From NCBI RefSeq assembly GCF_028640845.1, contig NC_080543.1, positions 97,887,825 to 97,951,824 of the forward strand: DNA of 64,000 bases. Reading direction: 5' to 3'. Of this stretch, positions 1 to 23,849 are shown piece by piece. The notes below the pieces were generated by a model, which saw only the letters and a list, made by a program, of their open reading frames with translations, made no database searches and was not told where the DNA came from. This stretch comes from Ahaetulla prasina. Lineage: Eukaryota > Chordata > Lepidosauria > Squamata > Colubridae. The stretch's first letter is position 1. Each line of letters opens with the position of its first letter. The translations under genes were made by a program, and so were the position numbers.

Positions 1-61
1 CCATCCATTTTTATTGTTTTTTATAAATAAAGTAGTGAATATATCTAACACATTTTCCTCC

Positions 62-215
62 TATTTTCCTCAAAACAACAACCTTGTGAAGTGGGTTGGA
101 CTGAGAAACCATGAATGGCCCAAAGTCACCTTGATGCTTTTTCATGCCTAAAGTGGGACTAGTACTCAATCTCCTGGTTTCTAGCCTTGAGCCTTAACAA
201 CTACACCAAACTGGC
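62..215 (-). repeat. tRNA-derived, MIR/CORE-like SINE
   Basis: Read on the minus strand it begins GCCAGTTTGGTGTAGTTGTT and contains GGCTAGAAACCAGGAG, then GTGACTTTGGGCCA and CTCAGTCCAACCCA. It is the same family as the copy at 19595. Confidence 0.6.
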
Positions 216-2290
216 TGTATTTTAAAAGTTTTAAAATAGAATTTTAAACTTCTATTTTAAAATAAAAATAGAAGTATTTTAAAATTTTAAAAATAAAAAT
301 GTTTAAAGTTTATAATGTAACGTTCTCCTGTTACACTACTTATACCTCAGCCTTACCCGTTCTTCAATTTCCCACAATATTCACAACAATGTAAAGATGC
401 TGGTTGTCACTTTTAAAATTCTATACGGCATGGGGCCAAGTTAACTAATGGCTCTGCTGTCCATGAGATTTGGAAGAATGGATATGCTCCCAGTCCCATT
501 GATGAAGAAGTATTTCCTGATGGGCTCCAGGAAGTTGCTAATAATAAGGACAATACAGATTAGTTTTTGCATATTTGGCCAGTATGTCACAAGCACAACT
601 ACTGCTCATTTTTATTTGCACATGTTCAAATAAATATTCTATGCAAACACGTAGTTGTCCAATCTAGAGACTATATTGTAAGACAACATACTGTTGCCCA
701 CATCCCAAACCCTATATCTTAATACTATATATTAAGATATAGTAATAACAAGACAGTAGGATTCCCTATCAAAATAAAATCTCTTCAGAATGTTTAATTA
801 AGACAGTAAAACTTTTGCTGCTGTATTTGAAGAGCAATATAGTTTTCTGTTAATGAAAGTAATATATTCCTCTTGAAATGGGAATGCTATATATACTAAA
901 CAACATATACACATTTATATATTGCAAGGGATAGCAAATGAATAAATAACATATAGATAATCTAGGTTTACTTTTTCCTTTTATTTCCCATTACCAATAT
1001 TGTAGTGCAATTTTAAAACCAAACATTTGCAGAAAGCAATTCAAAACCATCTCAAATAGTACCACAGCACAAAATCCCTGAGTATAACTTCTTAGAGGCT
1101 TTCAAGTATTCCAAAAGTATGTTAAATATTTTCCAAATACTTTTGCTACATAATATAGGTAACCAACTCAGGATTTCTGGGTTGAATTTCACAAGAAAGT
1201 TTGTTGAGCATTTTTGGGTTGTGAGCAAATATTAACGTTGTCAACGGATGTAGAGTTTGCTGGGAATTAATTTTACCTAACTTGTAAGGTTTATTTCTAA
1301 TCTGTGTAAGAAACGAATATGGCTGTTAGTCCCATAATATAGAAAGACAATTTCTATATTACATTAAGAGCAAATATTCAAGTCTTTCTCTTGCAGGGCT
1401 ACTTTTAGAAAGGGTAAGCACTATTCTGTATCCTCTTAGCACTTCTTTATTTAAAATTTAGGCACATGTCCCTCTGTTGTTCTAAAATAGTATTTCTCAA
1501 CCTGCTGGCTGAGTAATTCTGGGAATAGAAGTCTACACATTTTAAAATTGAAGGGTTGAAGAGTGTTCAATGCAAAAGTTGAAAAACACTTCAAAGAGTA
1601 AGGCTGATGATAGAAAATCAGAATTTTATGGTAAGCATAATGTATATTTCCCTTTTTTCTTATTTTCTTTTAATCAGCTAATTAGATCTAAACATACTGT
1701 TAATAAATGTTTGAATATGAAATCAATTCTCTTTAGTAAGCATAACATTTCCTTTTGCAAAATCATACTTCTCTCCTCCAAATACTAAAACAGGATTATA
1801 TTATTCTGACCTGCCACACTGAAAGCAAGTTGTGCCTTTCTCTAACTGCAAAGAAATAGTCTTCATATTGAAGGCTCTAACACAGAGTTGGTAAGTTGTG
1901 TTCAGAGTGAACACTTTTGCAAGGTTTTGTCAATGTCAAATTTGTATTAAATAAGTAGCACCTTGTATTCAAACTGTGAGGGACTTGATTAAACAAACGT
2001 TTCATTTGAAGCAGCTGATCTTTGATATGAAGAAAAGGAAAGAGACTATATGTAAACAGAACTGTGACTACTTAAATATGTACTTTTAAAAGGAGCTCGA
2101 TTCACTTGGTGAAATCTTGATAACTAAATGATCAAAAATAGTTTTCAGTTTCAATACCCATTTTAGAAGATTTTGAACAGAATCTATGTTTCTGATTGAG
2201 AAATAAATGCTATTTTTTAATACAAGGTCATTTTTTGGGGATTAAGCTCAACAACCAACTTGCCATTAAGCAAATTACATCTCTTCAAAG
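216..2290. other. Downstream flank of MFSD9, no gene seen
   Basis: AT-rich DNA with short palindromic A/T runs (about 220-300 and 715-745). I see no exon, RNA gene or recognisable transposon. The short open frames at 448, 1570 and 2323 lack codon bias or any resemblance to a protein I know. Confidence 0.6.
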
Positions 2291-2292
2291 CC

Positions 2293-2298
2293 TTTATT
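2293..2298 (-). promoter_or_regulatory. Candidate poly(A) signal for MFSD9
   Basis: AATAAA on the minus strand about 300 bases past the MFSD9 stop codon. It is the first canonical hexamer I see downstream. Whether it is used cannot be told from sequence alone. Confidence 0.35.
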
Positions 2299-2593
2299 CA
2301 GTGAGAGTGAATACCTGCTGGAATGGCAGTTCTTCCATTGTCTTCACTGACGTTCAAAGCAACTTTTAATAAAGGTCTGAAATACGGTATTGCGTGCCAT
2401 CAAAACCTGGTTCATATTCCACATAAACATGAAGAAGCTGAAAACATGGGTTCCTCTGTTTCATTTAAAGGATTTCAATTTGATTTAAAATGTTATTGCT
2501 GTTTTATAATTTTCTATTTTCCCTATATTGAGGATTGTTCCTTTGAGAGTTTTTTGCCTTTTTTTTTTAAAGAAAAGCACTGTAAATAAGTCA

Positions 2594-14577
<11,984 letters not shown>

Positions 14578-14890
14578 GCGTCGCGGGGCGAAAGGGGGGA
14601 AAACAACCCCGCCGCAGCCCGGCACGCCCTGAGCAGGTAGGTGTCCGGCAACCGGGCGACCGGGGAGAGAAGCGAAAGGCAGCCGCTGCGTAGGAAGATG
14701 ACGGGGATGTGGGGCGGGGCGAGGCGGCCAGTGCAGTCGCAACAACAGCAACAAGAAAAGTGACAGTTTTACTTTCGGCCGGCGCCGTCTTGGGTTGCAC
14801 AGGTTGGGAAGCCTCCTTGGCCACCTTGTGCTCTTCTGGAGGCTGGATATCATCGAAAATATTATTTGTCGAGGTCTTGGAGACCCCTGG

Positions 14891-15512
14891 CCTAGGGGAA
14901 CAATCCACGTCGCTAAAAAAATAAAATAAAGACACAATCCACGTTGCATCTGTTTTAGGGGAGGAGGTTCAATTCATCGCCCACTTAAAAGACTGAAAGG
15001 AAACGTTCCAGGCTGACAGCATTGCTTCCAATGACATTCGGCTCCAGATCAAATCGGGTGGCTTTTTTTTTGGGCATGAAGGAGGAGCGAACGGGGGAAA
15101 AAAAGCCTCCAGCCTCCTACAGATGCTGAAGCGGCCATCCCCGGCTTGTTCCTCGCCACGCGGTAAAAAGCAACCCTTGTCCCAAAGAGGTAGCGATCCG
15201 ACGAATATTAAGAGGCGTAGCCGGCAACCAGCACCGGGGATGGCCGCTTCAGCATCTGTCGGAGGCTGGAGGCTCTTTTTCCCCCCTCCCCGTTCGCTCC
15301 GTGTTCCCTCATGCCAAAAAGAAACAAAACAAAACAAAAAGCCACCCGATTTGATCTGGAGCCGAATGTCATTGGAAATAATGCTGTCAGCCTGGAGCGT
15401 TTTCTTTCAGTCTTTTAAGTGGGCGATGAATTGAACCTCCTCCCCTAAAACAGATACAACGTGGATTGTGTTTTTATTTTATTTTTTTAGCGACGTGGAT
15501 TATTCCCCTAGG
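14891..15512. repeat. Long inverted repeat upstream of MFSD9
   Basis: The left arm at 14891-15144 and the right arm at 15234-15512 are near-identical reverse complements around a spacer of about 89 bases. The outer ends are CCTAGGGGAACAATCCACGT and its counterpart ACGTGGATTATTCCCCTAGG. The inner ends are GGCCATCCCCGG and CCGGGGATGGCC. Open frames read inward from opposite strands both end in FQSFKWAMN, which shows the symmetry independently. The right arm has a small A-rich insertion (a run of AAAAC units). No transposase is present. It could be a foldback-type element or an inverted duplication. Confidence 0.9.
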
Positions 15513-15618
15513 GGTCAGCAACCCGCGGCTCCGGAGCCACAAGCGGCTCTTTGGGGGCCCTCTGCCGCGGCTCCCTGTCCCATCACTGGGTCGCCCCGCC
15601 CCTCTTATTTCTTTTTTC

Positions 15619-16073
15619 GACTCCAGCCCGATGCGGCAGGAAGTGAAGGCTGCTTTATGCGAAAATGTGGCGTGAAAGCAGGTACAAGGCAGCTCCGCTC
15701 CTGCACGCTCCCCCCCGCCCCCATCTCATCTCGTAACCCTCAGGCCGGCTGTGGCTGAGCAGGGAGTGTGCGCACGCGCGGAGAGACCCTCCTTAAGCGA
15801 GCCGCTGCCCCCCCTCCCCCGTGCGCCTTTCCTGAGCTTTGGCGCTCTCCCCGCCCGTGCGCAGTTCCCAGCTCAGGCACAGCTTTCCCGGGCATCCTGA
15901 GAGAAGGAGGGGGAAGAGGGTCGCCGGAGAGTACAGGAGCGAAGCTGCCCTGTACCTGCCTTCGCGCCACATTTGCACATAAGGCAGCCTCCGCTTCCTG
16001 TCACTTCAGGCTGGAGTCTCTCTGCGCGTTCGAACGTTCCTTGCTCAGCCACAGCCGGCCAGGAGTTACGAGA
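15619..16073. repeat. Second, permuted inverted repeat in the CpG block
   Basis: Block A (15619-15710, starting GACTCCAGCC) recurs inverted at 15937-16018. Block B (15730-15786, containing GGCCGGCTGTGGCTGAGCA) recurs inverted at about 16017-16073. Plus-strand order is A, B, inverted A, inverted B, so the copies are permuted rather than a simple hairpin. The sequence just left, from about 15510, begins GGGGTCAGCAACCCGCGGCT, which resembles the end of a hAT-type element. Confidence 0.75.
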
Positions 16074-16174
16074 GGAGGGGGGGAGAGGAGGAGGAGGAGG
16101 ACGGTCGTCAGAAGCGGGGGGGGAGGGGGAGAGAGAGAGACATAGAGAGACGCAAACAGTGGTAGACAAAGAGG

Positions 16175-16865
16175 GAGTTTATTTTATTTATTTATTTATT
16201 TTATTAAATTTTTATACCGCCCTTCTCCCGAAGGACTCAGGGAGAAGGACTACAGAAGGACTACTCCCGAAGGACTACAGCCAGAAATAAAATACAAGAT
16301 ATATACAATTAAAAAGGAATTAAAATATAGCAATTACTAAACGGCTGATAGTTAAAAATGAATTTAAAATTTAAAATATTGATAAAACCCCAATATAAAA
16401 CCAAACTATTATGCCAGTCCCGCTTGAGTAAATAAATATGTTTTTAGCTCACGACGGAAGGTCCGAAGATCAGGCACTTGACGTAGGCCAGGAGGGAGTT
16501 CATTCCAGAGCGTCGATGCTCCCACAGAGAAGGCCCTACTCCTGGGGGCCGCCAGCTGACATTGTTTGGCGGACGGCACCCTGAGGAGACCCTCTCTGTG
16601 AGAGCGTACGGGTCGGTGGGAGGCATACGGTAACAGCAGGCGGTCTCGTAAGTACCCGGGTCCTAAGCCATGGAGCGCTTTAAAGGTGGTAACCAGAATC
16701 TTGAAGCGCACCCGAAAGACCACAGGAAGCCAGTGCAGACTACGGAGCAGTGGTGTTACGTGGGAGCCTCGAGCGGCTCCCATTACTACTCGCGCAGCTG
16801 CATTCTGGACTAACTGCAGCCTCCGGGTGCACCTCAAGGGCAGCCCCATGTAGAGAGCATTGCAG
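16175..16865 (-). mobile_element. CR1/L2-like LINE, 3' end
   Basis: The minus-strand frame 16849-16409 encodes the C-terminus of the LINE reverse transcriptase protein: LQLVQNAAARVV, SLHWLPVVFRVRFKILV, KALHGLGPGYLRDRLLLP, STLWNELPPGLRQVPDLRTF and the stop after LFTQAGLA. It is followed by a 3' UTR ending in CCGAAGGACTCAGGG and (TTTA)n. Small local duplications of GAAGGACTAC lie at 16230-16275. The frame is intact over 146 codons. Confidence 0.85.
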
Positions 16866-16945
16866 TTAGAGGGGAAGAGAGGGAGAGATACAGAGGGAGA
16901 GAGAGACGGGGGGGCGGGGGGGGGAGATAGGGAGAGGCAGAGAGA
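16866..16945. repeat. Purine-rich GA/G tract
   Basis: GA-rich low-complexity DNA with two G runs of at least seven near 16910-16925. It may form unusual DNA structure; a function is not indicated. Confidence 0.6.
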
Positions 16946-17107
16946 TATATAGATAATAGTTTTGTGGTTGGGCAGGTGTGGCTAGGTGGTCACGTGACTG
17001 GGTGGGATTGAGTGACATCGAGTTAGCCGTGCCCACCCAGGTTTTGTGACTCCTGGTGTTTTTTTTTTCCTGTGGGAAACTGGTTCAAGTGGCTTTTTTG
17101 AGTGTTC

Positions 17108-17240
17108 AAAGTTGCCGAAGTCTCTAACCTTGGCAACTTTAAGACTTGTGGACTTCCACTCCCAGAGTTCCTCAGCCAGCAAAGCGGTGGGAGTTGAAGT
17201 CCATGACTCTTAAAGTTGCCAAGGTTGGAGATCCCTGCCC
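17108..17240. mobile_element. Short inverted-repeat element, hAT-like
   Basis: TAACCTTGGCAACTTTAAGA on the left pairs with TCTTAAAGTTGCCAAGGTTG on the right, with further pairing of GGACTTCCACTCCC and GGGAGTTGAAGTCC. The right end reads GAGATCCCTG, like a hAT terminus. The left terminus is degraded and no target duplication is clear. Confidence 0.55.
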
Positions 17241-17520
17241 TAGGAGCAAAGTGGTGGGTTTTGCTGGCTTTTCCTATTCAGCAGTGCTACCTGCAAGATG
17301 CTCTTACCGAAGGTTTTAAATTTTGGGAGGCTCTAGATGGAGGAATCGGGCCAAATCACTGCACACTAGTATTCTGTAGGGTTTAAAAAAATGTGGTAGT
17401 AGTATTTCATAATATGCCAACAAGAAAAGATAAAGTAAGGTAATTAGATGAAGGTAGCAAAAAAACCCTATCCTGATAGTTTCAGGATAAAATAAAATAT
17501 ATGTATAAAGAGCAGAGTAT

Positions 17521-17692
17521 CTATAGAGATTCTCCCTCATCCAGGTCATGGTTGTCCCAAAAGTGCTTTTTCAAGAGGCAACTGGATTTTCTGGTTTTGT
17601 TTTGTTTTTTGAAGACCTTTCGTTTCTCATCCAAGGAGCTTCTTCAGAACTGAAAAAGCTTGGATGAGAAGTGAAACATCTTTAAAGATATA
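17521..17692. repeat. Dispersed repeat with a foldback core
   Basis: Contains GGTCATGGTTGTCCCAAAAG and an inverted repeat of CTCATCCAAG with CTTGGATGAG around 17625-17675. A second copy is at 50735-50835. The repeat class is unknown to me. Confidence 0.55.
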
Positions 17693-18134
17693 AAGAGCAG
17701 ATTATATTCAGTATTTAAATATAAGTGAAGCTTTTGATCTGCAAAGTCTTGTGATTTAGGCTGTTGGAAGTCTTATGATGCAGATTGTGAGAAATATTTT
17801 CTGTTCTCCTTCTCTTTCAGGCCTATTTGAAATCACTGTTCTTCATTCAGTGACTATTTTAGCTTTTTTTAAAAAAAACAAAAACAAAACTCTACTTAAA
17901 AGACTGAGTTTGGGTAATTCACATATAACTGCATAATTAACCTTCATGAACATGCAACTCACAGATCAGTAAATCAAATTTTTGTTACAGCCCTCGACTA
18001 ATATAAGAAGGGGGGGAATTTGAATGCCTCTTCAAGGTATTTTACAAGGAGAAAGAATGAGGACAATGCATTCAAGGTGCTCATTCATTCAGGTTTTCAA
18101 AACGAAGGAAGTCCTTCAGGTGGAATTAGTATTA

Positions 18135-18501
18135 CAGGTTGTCCTCGATTTACAACAGTTTGTTTAGTGACCGTTGAAAGTTACAACAGCACTGAAAAAA
18201 GTGACTTCTGACCGCTTTTCACACGAGCCTTCCAGCATCCCCATAGTCACGTGATCAAAATTCGGAAGCTTGACAACTGACTCATATTTATGACGGTTGC
18301 AGTGTCCGGGATCATGTGATCATCTTTTGTGACCTTCTTACAAGCAAACGTGGAAGCCAGATTCATTTAACTTAATAAAATACTAACTTAATAACTGCAG
18401 TGATTCCCTTAACAACTGTGGCATGAAATGTCGTACAATGGGCAAAATTCACTTAACAAATGTTTCACTTAGCAATGTGGTCATATGTAAAGGATTGCCT
18501 G
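18135..18501. mobile_element. MITE-like DNA transposon, 367 bp
   Basis: The ends CAGGTTGTCCTCGATTTAC and AGGATTGCCTG are imperfect inverted repeats. The interior repeats motifs on both sides (CATCCCCATAGTCACGTGATC; GGGATCATGTGATCATC). It is a non-coding family with another copy at 4083. I see no convincing target duplication, so the superfamily is unsure. Confidence 0.65.
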
Positions 18502-18509
18502 CATAAGAT

Positions 18510-19590
18510 TTAGATGCAGCGGGATGGGACCTATGTTTACAAGTAGAGTCCGTGTTTCAATGCCATTGAGTTCAATGGAATTTAAACATCTGATAAAAGC
18601 ATGGGACTAAAGCAGTCTTGGTACATACTTGAATAAAGCATCAGCCTCTGGATTTCTGGTTGATATTTAGGGGTGAGGTTGTCTTAGGCTTTGTGAAGCT
18701 CAACTATAATGCAGTAGCTGAAGGAAAAACAGAAAATTCACAACAAGGCTCTATGATAGGAGCTATCCTTATTGTATTGCTAAATAGTTTCACAGGCCTG
18801 AATTTTAGAGAGATAATTCACATCACTAAATGATACAAGCATGGGAAGGAAGTAATTTAAAGGAAATGATGTATTTTATGATGCAGAATTTAAATGTTCT
18901 GTTAAAGGGAAAGGGAAAATCCAAATCATACACATCATAGATATTTCCTAAGTTGCTTTGCTTTCCCTAGGATATGGTCCTCCTTTAAAACATTACTCAA
19001 AGTTCTGCTTTCAAGATACGGTTTGTTTATGTGTGTCAGAAGCATCACAATTACAATAAAGCATACTACATGACATAAAATTTAAAATATAAAAGGATAG
19101 GCTAAAAGAAATAAAAACTCAAATTTGGGCAGAAATGTTAACTTGCAGTTGCTCAACATTGGACTAATGGGAAAGCATAATTAACCCCACATCTTAACCC
19201 CTACAGCATCTTAGTGAAATGATTAGGCAATACGAAACAGGAAACAACTAGTCTGTCCACATTATGTACAGTACTGTAGTTATTACTCTGCTCTGTCTGA
19301 ACCTTATAACAGTAACCCAGCCTTCATTACAACTCACTAAAGGTAGTACGTGCTCTGTGGGTTGCCTTTGAGGAGCACTTAAAAGCTGCAATGAATACAA
19401 ATACAACTGCCTATTATCTGGAATTCAGGTTGTTTGAGGGATTTTTTTCCTGTTTTAAATTGTTCAATCTCTTTTGGACTTCTTAATTATGTTTGATGTA
19501 GAGTATTATGAGACCAAATAGATATGGCAGTGTACAAATCTTAATACATCAAGGGATCTTCTAAGGATATGTATGTCTTTTAAAAGAGTC
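18510..19590. other. Intergenic, nothing identified
   Basis: AT-rich sequence without a convincing exon, RNA gene or named repeat. Confidence 0.5.
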
Positions 19591-19594
19591 AGTT

Positions 19595-19810
19595 TGCTCT
19601 GGTGGTTAAGATACCAGGCTAGAAAGCAGGTGACTATGATTTCTATTCCCATCATAGCCAGGAAATTCAGCCAGGTAACCTTGGGCCAGTCACTGTCTCT
19701 CAGTCCAACCCATTGCACAGGATTGTTGCTGTGGGGAAAATAAGAGGAAGAAGGAGTGTTGGATATGTCTTGATTTAATGTAAAAATAATAAAGGATATA
19801 TAAATAAATA
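19595..19810 (+). repeat. tRNA-derived, MIR/CORE-like SINE
   Basis: Starts CTCTGGTGGTTAAGATACCA, then AACCTTGGGCCAGTCACTGT and CAACCCATTGCACAGGATTG, ending in AATAAAGGATATATAAATAA. Same family as 62-215. Confidence 0.7.
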
Positions 19811-20035
19811 TATGTCTATTAGACCAATCCTTTTATACGTAGGTTTAGAAGTAACATTAGTACATACATTTTCCCCCCAAACAGTTTAAATTTAATTTCT
19901 CCACCAAGTAACAGGCTGTATTGTTTTCTGTATACAGGAATACGGCTACTCCTCTTTCTATACTCACTTGAACGCATAGTAACCCTTGAGATAATATAAG
20001 TCAAGCTAATTTACACTTTTAGTATTAATCTTATT

Positions 20036-20175
20036 TCTATTCTGTTCTGCTTTATTCTGCTCTATTCTACTCAAGAATAGAATAGAATAGAATAGAATAG
20101 AATAGAATAGAATAGAATAGAATAGAAATAAGACTAGGACTAGGACTACGGTAGGACTAGGACTGGAAAAGAACA
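20036..20175. repeat. (AATAG)n microsatellite
   Basis: About eleven AATAG units at 20073-20127, preceded by imperfect TTCTG/TTCTA units in the inverse sense and followed by ACTAGG repeats. The two halves can fold on each other. Similar pentamers occur at the tails of the L2-like LINEs here. Confidence 0.85.
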
Positions 20176-20867
20176 GAACAGAATATTTTAATGTGTGCAT
20201 TTCTACATCCAAGTCAAATAAACTTGTCACAATGCTGCCTTTTGCCAGCTCATCTGTGATTAACTGGTCTATCTACATTAGGTGTAGTTTGGTTAATGTA
20301 ATCCATCTACCGTATATACTCCTAAAATTCTCATTGTCATGTTCTTTAACTGGTGCAAAATGATGCATCAAAAGCAACAATTTTTGAATCTCAAATCACT
20401 AACTTACAGAAAGTGTCCAAAATCCAGGACCCATGACTCTTGAAGGAATGAAATGTAGGAAAATTATGGCTGCTTCAGTATTATTGGCTGCTACTGCTGT
20501 GGTCATGCGATTCTCATTTTCAACCTTCCTTGACTTTTCTCAGTCAATCTCACAAACCTTTGCTCCCTGTATCCCACCCAGCAGCAGCCAGTTACCTGCC
20601 TGTGGGAAAGGGGAGGGAGAGAGAGATGGGGGATATTGAAAACATTTTTTTATAAAAAGTGAACATTCAAGAGTTTTTTCCTACTCTAGAATTTTGTGAC
20701 GCTGATAATACTAGTAATATTCATAATCAGTATTGAATATTTTTACAAATATTCTTGTAAACGTAAAAATTATAAGAAACCTTCCTTATGTGGAATATAT
20801 TTGTCCTATATTAAAACTGCTCTAAACATTTTGTGTGTGTTATAGCCATGACTAATCAGTTTTATAA

Positions 20868-21960
20868 AAGAAAAAGGTGGTGTTCCCCAAGGCAGTGTTC
20901 TTGGACCAACACTCTTTATATTATACATTAATGATCTCTGCAACCATATTAAAAGTATGTTCTCTTTGCTGACGATGTCAAACTATTTAACACTAGCAAC
21001 AATACAGCTACCCTTCAAAAAGACCTTGACTTTGTGTCAGAATGTTCTAAAACCTGGCAACTCCAAATCTCAACCAGCAAATGCTCTGTCTTACACATTG
21101 GAAAAAAGAATCTAAACACTAAATACAAACTCGACGGACATTATCTTACAGATGACCCCCACTCTGTCAAAGACCATGGAGTCTTCATATCCAATGACCT
21201 AAGTGCCAAAGCCCACTGCAACTACATCGCAAAAAAGACATTAAGAGTTGTAAACCTAATCTTACGTAGCTTCTTCTCCAGAAACCCTACACTACTAACC
21301 AGAGCTTACAAAACATTTGCTAGACCAATTCTTGAATACAGCTCGCCTGTCTGGAACCCATACCACATTTCAGACATCAATACAATTGAACGTGTCCAGA
21401 AATATTTTACAAGAAGAGTTCTCCTCTCCTCTGAATACAACAAAATATCTTATGCCACCAGATTTGAAATCCTGGGTTTAGAAAATTTAGAACTATGCCG
21501 CCTTCGACAGGACCTGTGTTTAACTCATAGAATTATCTATTGCAATGTCCTTCCTGTTGAAGACTACTTCAGCTTCAATCACAACAATACAAGAGCAAAC
21601 AATAGATTTAAACTTAATGTTAACCGCTTCAATCTTGATTGCAGAAAATATGACTTCAGTAACAGAGTTGTTAATGCTTGGAATACACTACCTGACTCTG
21701 TGGTCTCTTCTCAAAGTCCCCAAAGCTTTAACCAAAAAGTGTCTACTATTGACCTCACCCCTTTCCTAAGAGGTCTATAAGGGGTGTGCATAAGAGCACA
21801 AACGTGCCTACCGTTCCTGTCCTACTGTTTCCTTTCATTATATCCAATTTATATAGTTATTACATGCTTATACTCACATATATGCTTATATGTTGTATAG
21901 TTGCTTCATGCTTATGCTTATGTATGCTGTTATGACAAATAAAATAAATAAATAAATAAA
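20868..21960 (+). mobile_element. Non-LTR retrotransposon (CR1/L2/Rex-like), 5'-truncated
   Basis: Encodes the reverse transcriptase motif GVPQGSVLGPTLFILYINDL, then FADDVKLF after a frameshift near 20957. An open frame follows at 21034-21780, ending in FARPILEYSSPVWNP, IERVQKYFTRR and RVVNAWNTLPDSVV. The 3' UTR ends in (AAAT)n at 21960. The catalytic FADD is present, but the frameshift and truncation make it inactive. A second 3' end of this family is at 34435. Confidence 0.85.
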
Positions 21961-23660
21961 TCAGGATATAAGGGAAATACTGTAATAATTTATTCAGTAT
22001 TTCAATGGATCTTTTCTTTAAAAAAAATAAAGCATTTTTGTAGACATAGGGAAAAAAGCAATGGAAAACTGCATATCATATACCAAACTAAATCCAATAA
22101 GAGTAAAAATAAATTAAAACCAGAAATGGTCTTAATCTAGTAAATTCTATATTATAAATGTGAATCTTAGAAGATTTTATCTTTATAAGTAGAATGGATA
22201 ATTGTTTCCATAAGACTGGCAGCCAAAGCTCTAGGGTGGGTTTATTTTTCACAATGAAGCATAAGGGCTTAATTTTAATCTAAGAAATGCCACCATGAGA
22301 TTTTCCATTAAGATTCATGGAGTAGGTGGCATAGATTTTCATACGTAAATTGTTCAGATTTGAAATAATTTTAAAATGATATAAAAATTTATTTAAAAAT
22401 ATCTCTTACAGTAGCTTCTTAGTTCCATGCAATTCTAGTTGCAGTTATATTTTCAGACAGAAAAGAAGTGTTTAAAGGATTCAAATGCTCATAAAAGCCA
22501 GGCAGAAACTTTGCTATCTTCTATGACATTGACAGTGCCAGAGGTTCTTCTATTAGAACATTATATGTGTTTATTTAGGTGAGACTAAGTAATGTATATG
22601 ATTTATAATCCACTTCTGTTTCCCAAAAATAGCTCAAGAAATCTTACTGGCAACATTTTTAAAGAATAAGTATGATCTAAATATTTTAATTTTCCCATTT
22701 ATCTGTGGGAATCCATATATTATCCATTTTTATAGTTAAAAATTCAAGGCTCAGCTTATTTGTGGATGGGCTTCTCTGGGCTTCTACATATATGGAATAT
22801 GTAGGTACTTTAAATAATATTACCAAATATACCCTTGGATAAGCCCATACATGTGGATAAGCTGAAGCGGGTGCATTTTGACACCAAAAATTCTTGCCTT
22901 ATTTGTAAATCTATATGATAGTTGATCTCAAAAAGCTAAGCAAATTCAGTTTGGATTTGTAGTTGAGGGTGAGCATAACAGAATCTCAAGGTTTCAGGCT
23001 AGCTTAGAAAACAAAACAAAACAAAACAAAACACACACACACCCAAAAAAGTGTAGACATTTTCATACCCTTGCCATGAAAACTATATTGATATGTTTAT
23101 AAAGGCCTCCAGACTTGAGGTTGACTTGAAAGAACCTTTCTTAAAAATGCAATTTTAAAAACTCACTTCGCAAAGAATAACTAAATTAACATTTTAAAGT
23201 AAATTTATAACCATTCTTTCTGTATATCATTTTGCAAACTGATGGAATTGTAAAAAAACTTGAATATACTTTATATTTTTAAAAGGCAATAATTGGTTTT
23301 GTCCTAAGTCAGGAATGCACAGCAGTTTCCAATTATACGTACCAGTCTTGACATCTGTCAGTCTCTCTGTCCACCAACTTCTAGCATAATTTTTATTTGC
23401 AAGAATGCCTTGCCCTTTCATAGACTCCCTTGCTTTGTATAGAATGTACTTAACCTGTACAGAAAAAAAATGAAGTTAAGTGAAAAGGAAAAAAGAATCA
23501 AAACATGTTAGAACAGAAGTGTTGACAAGAAACTTGCTTACGATAGTAGCTGTGTTATGATCAGACTAACGATATGCCGTCAAAACTGCAAATTATTCCT
23601 ATGTCTCAAAAAACTTACCTAATTGTGTACTTCTGTGTTGAATTAGTTCAACAAATTCAT
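21961..23660. other. Intergenic, no gene seen
   Basis: AT-rich. 22740-22880 contains a weak old inverted repeat around CAGCTTAT and GATAAGCTG. An (AAAAC)n(AC)n microsatellite lies at 23007-23041. Nothing else can be named. Confidence 0.5.
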
Positions 23661-23666
23661 TTAGAT

Positions 23667-23847
23667 CAGGGTTCTCCAAAGTGGTCAATATTGACTTCTA
23701 ATGGTCAATGAGACTGTTCACTATTGTTATTATTTTACTAATTAAAGTAGTATTTATTAAATTATTTTTATGTAATGTGTTTGAAGATCAATGAACAATG
23801 TGAAACATCATGAAGGAGTCATTGACCTAAGAATCTGGAGACCCTTG
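23667..23847. mobile_element. Short hAT-like element, 181 bp
   Basis: The ends CAGGGTTCTCC and GGAGACCCTTG are inverted repeats. The flanking octamers ATTTAGAT and GTTTAAAC share five of eight bases, compatible with an old target duplication. Non-coding. Confidence 0.55.
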
Positions 23848-23849
23848 GT

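Noticed and set aside
15123..15434. Open frames in the CpG block at 14969-15337, 15123-15434, 15768-16145 and 15973-16290
   Set aside because: They mirror each other because of the inverted repeats, have no family resemblance, and stay open because of base composition.
20311..20325. CCGTATATACTC, like the end of the MITE at 58640
   Set aside because: Only about twelve bases match and there is no partner end nearby.
22740..22880. Old inverted repeat that may be a MITE
   Set aside because: The pairing is short and broken and no terminal or target-site signal is visible.
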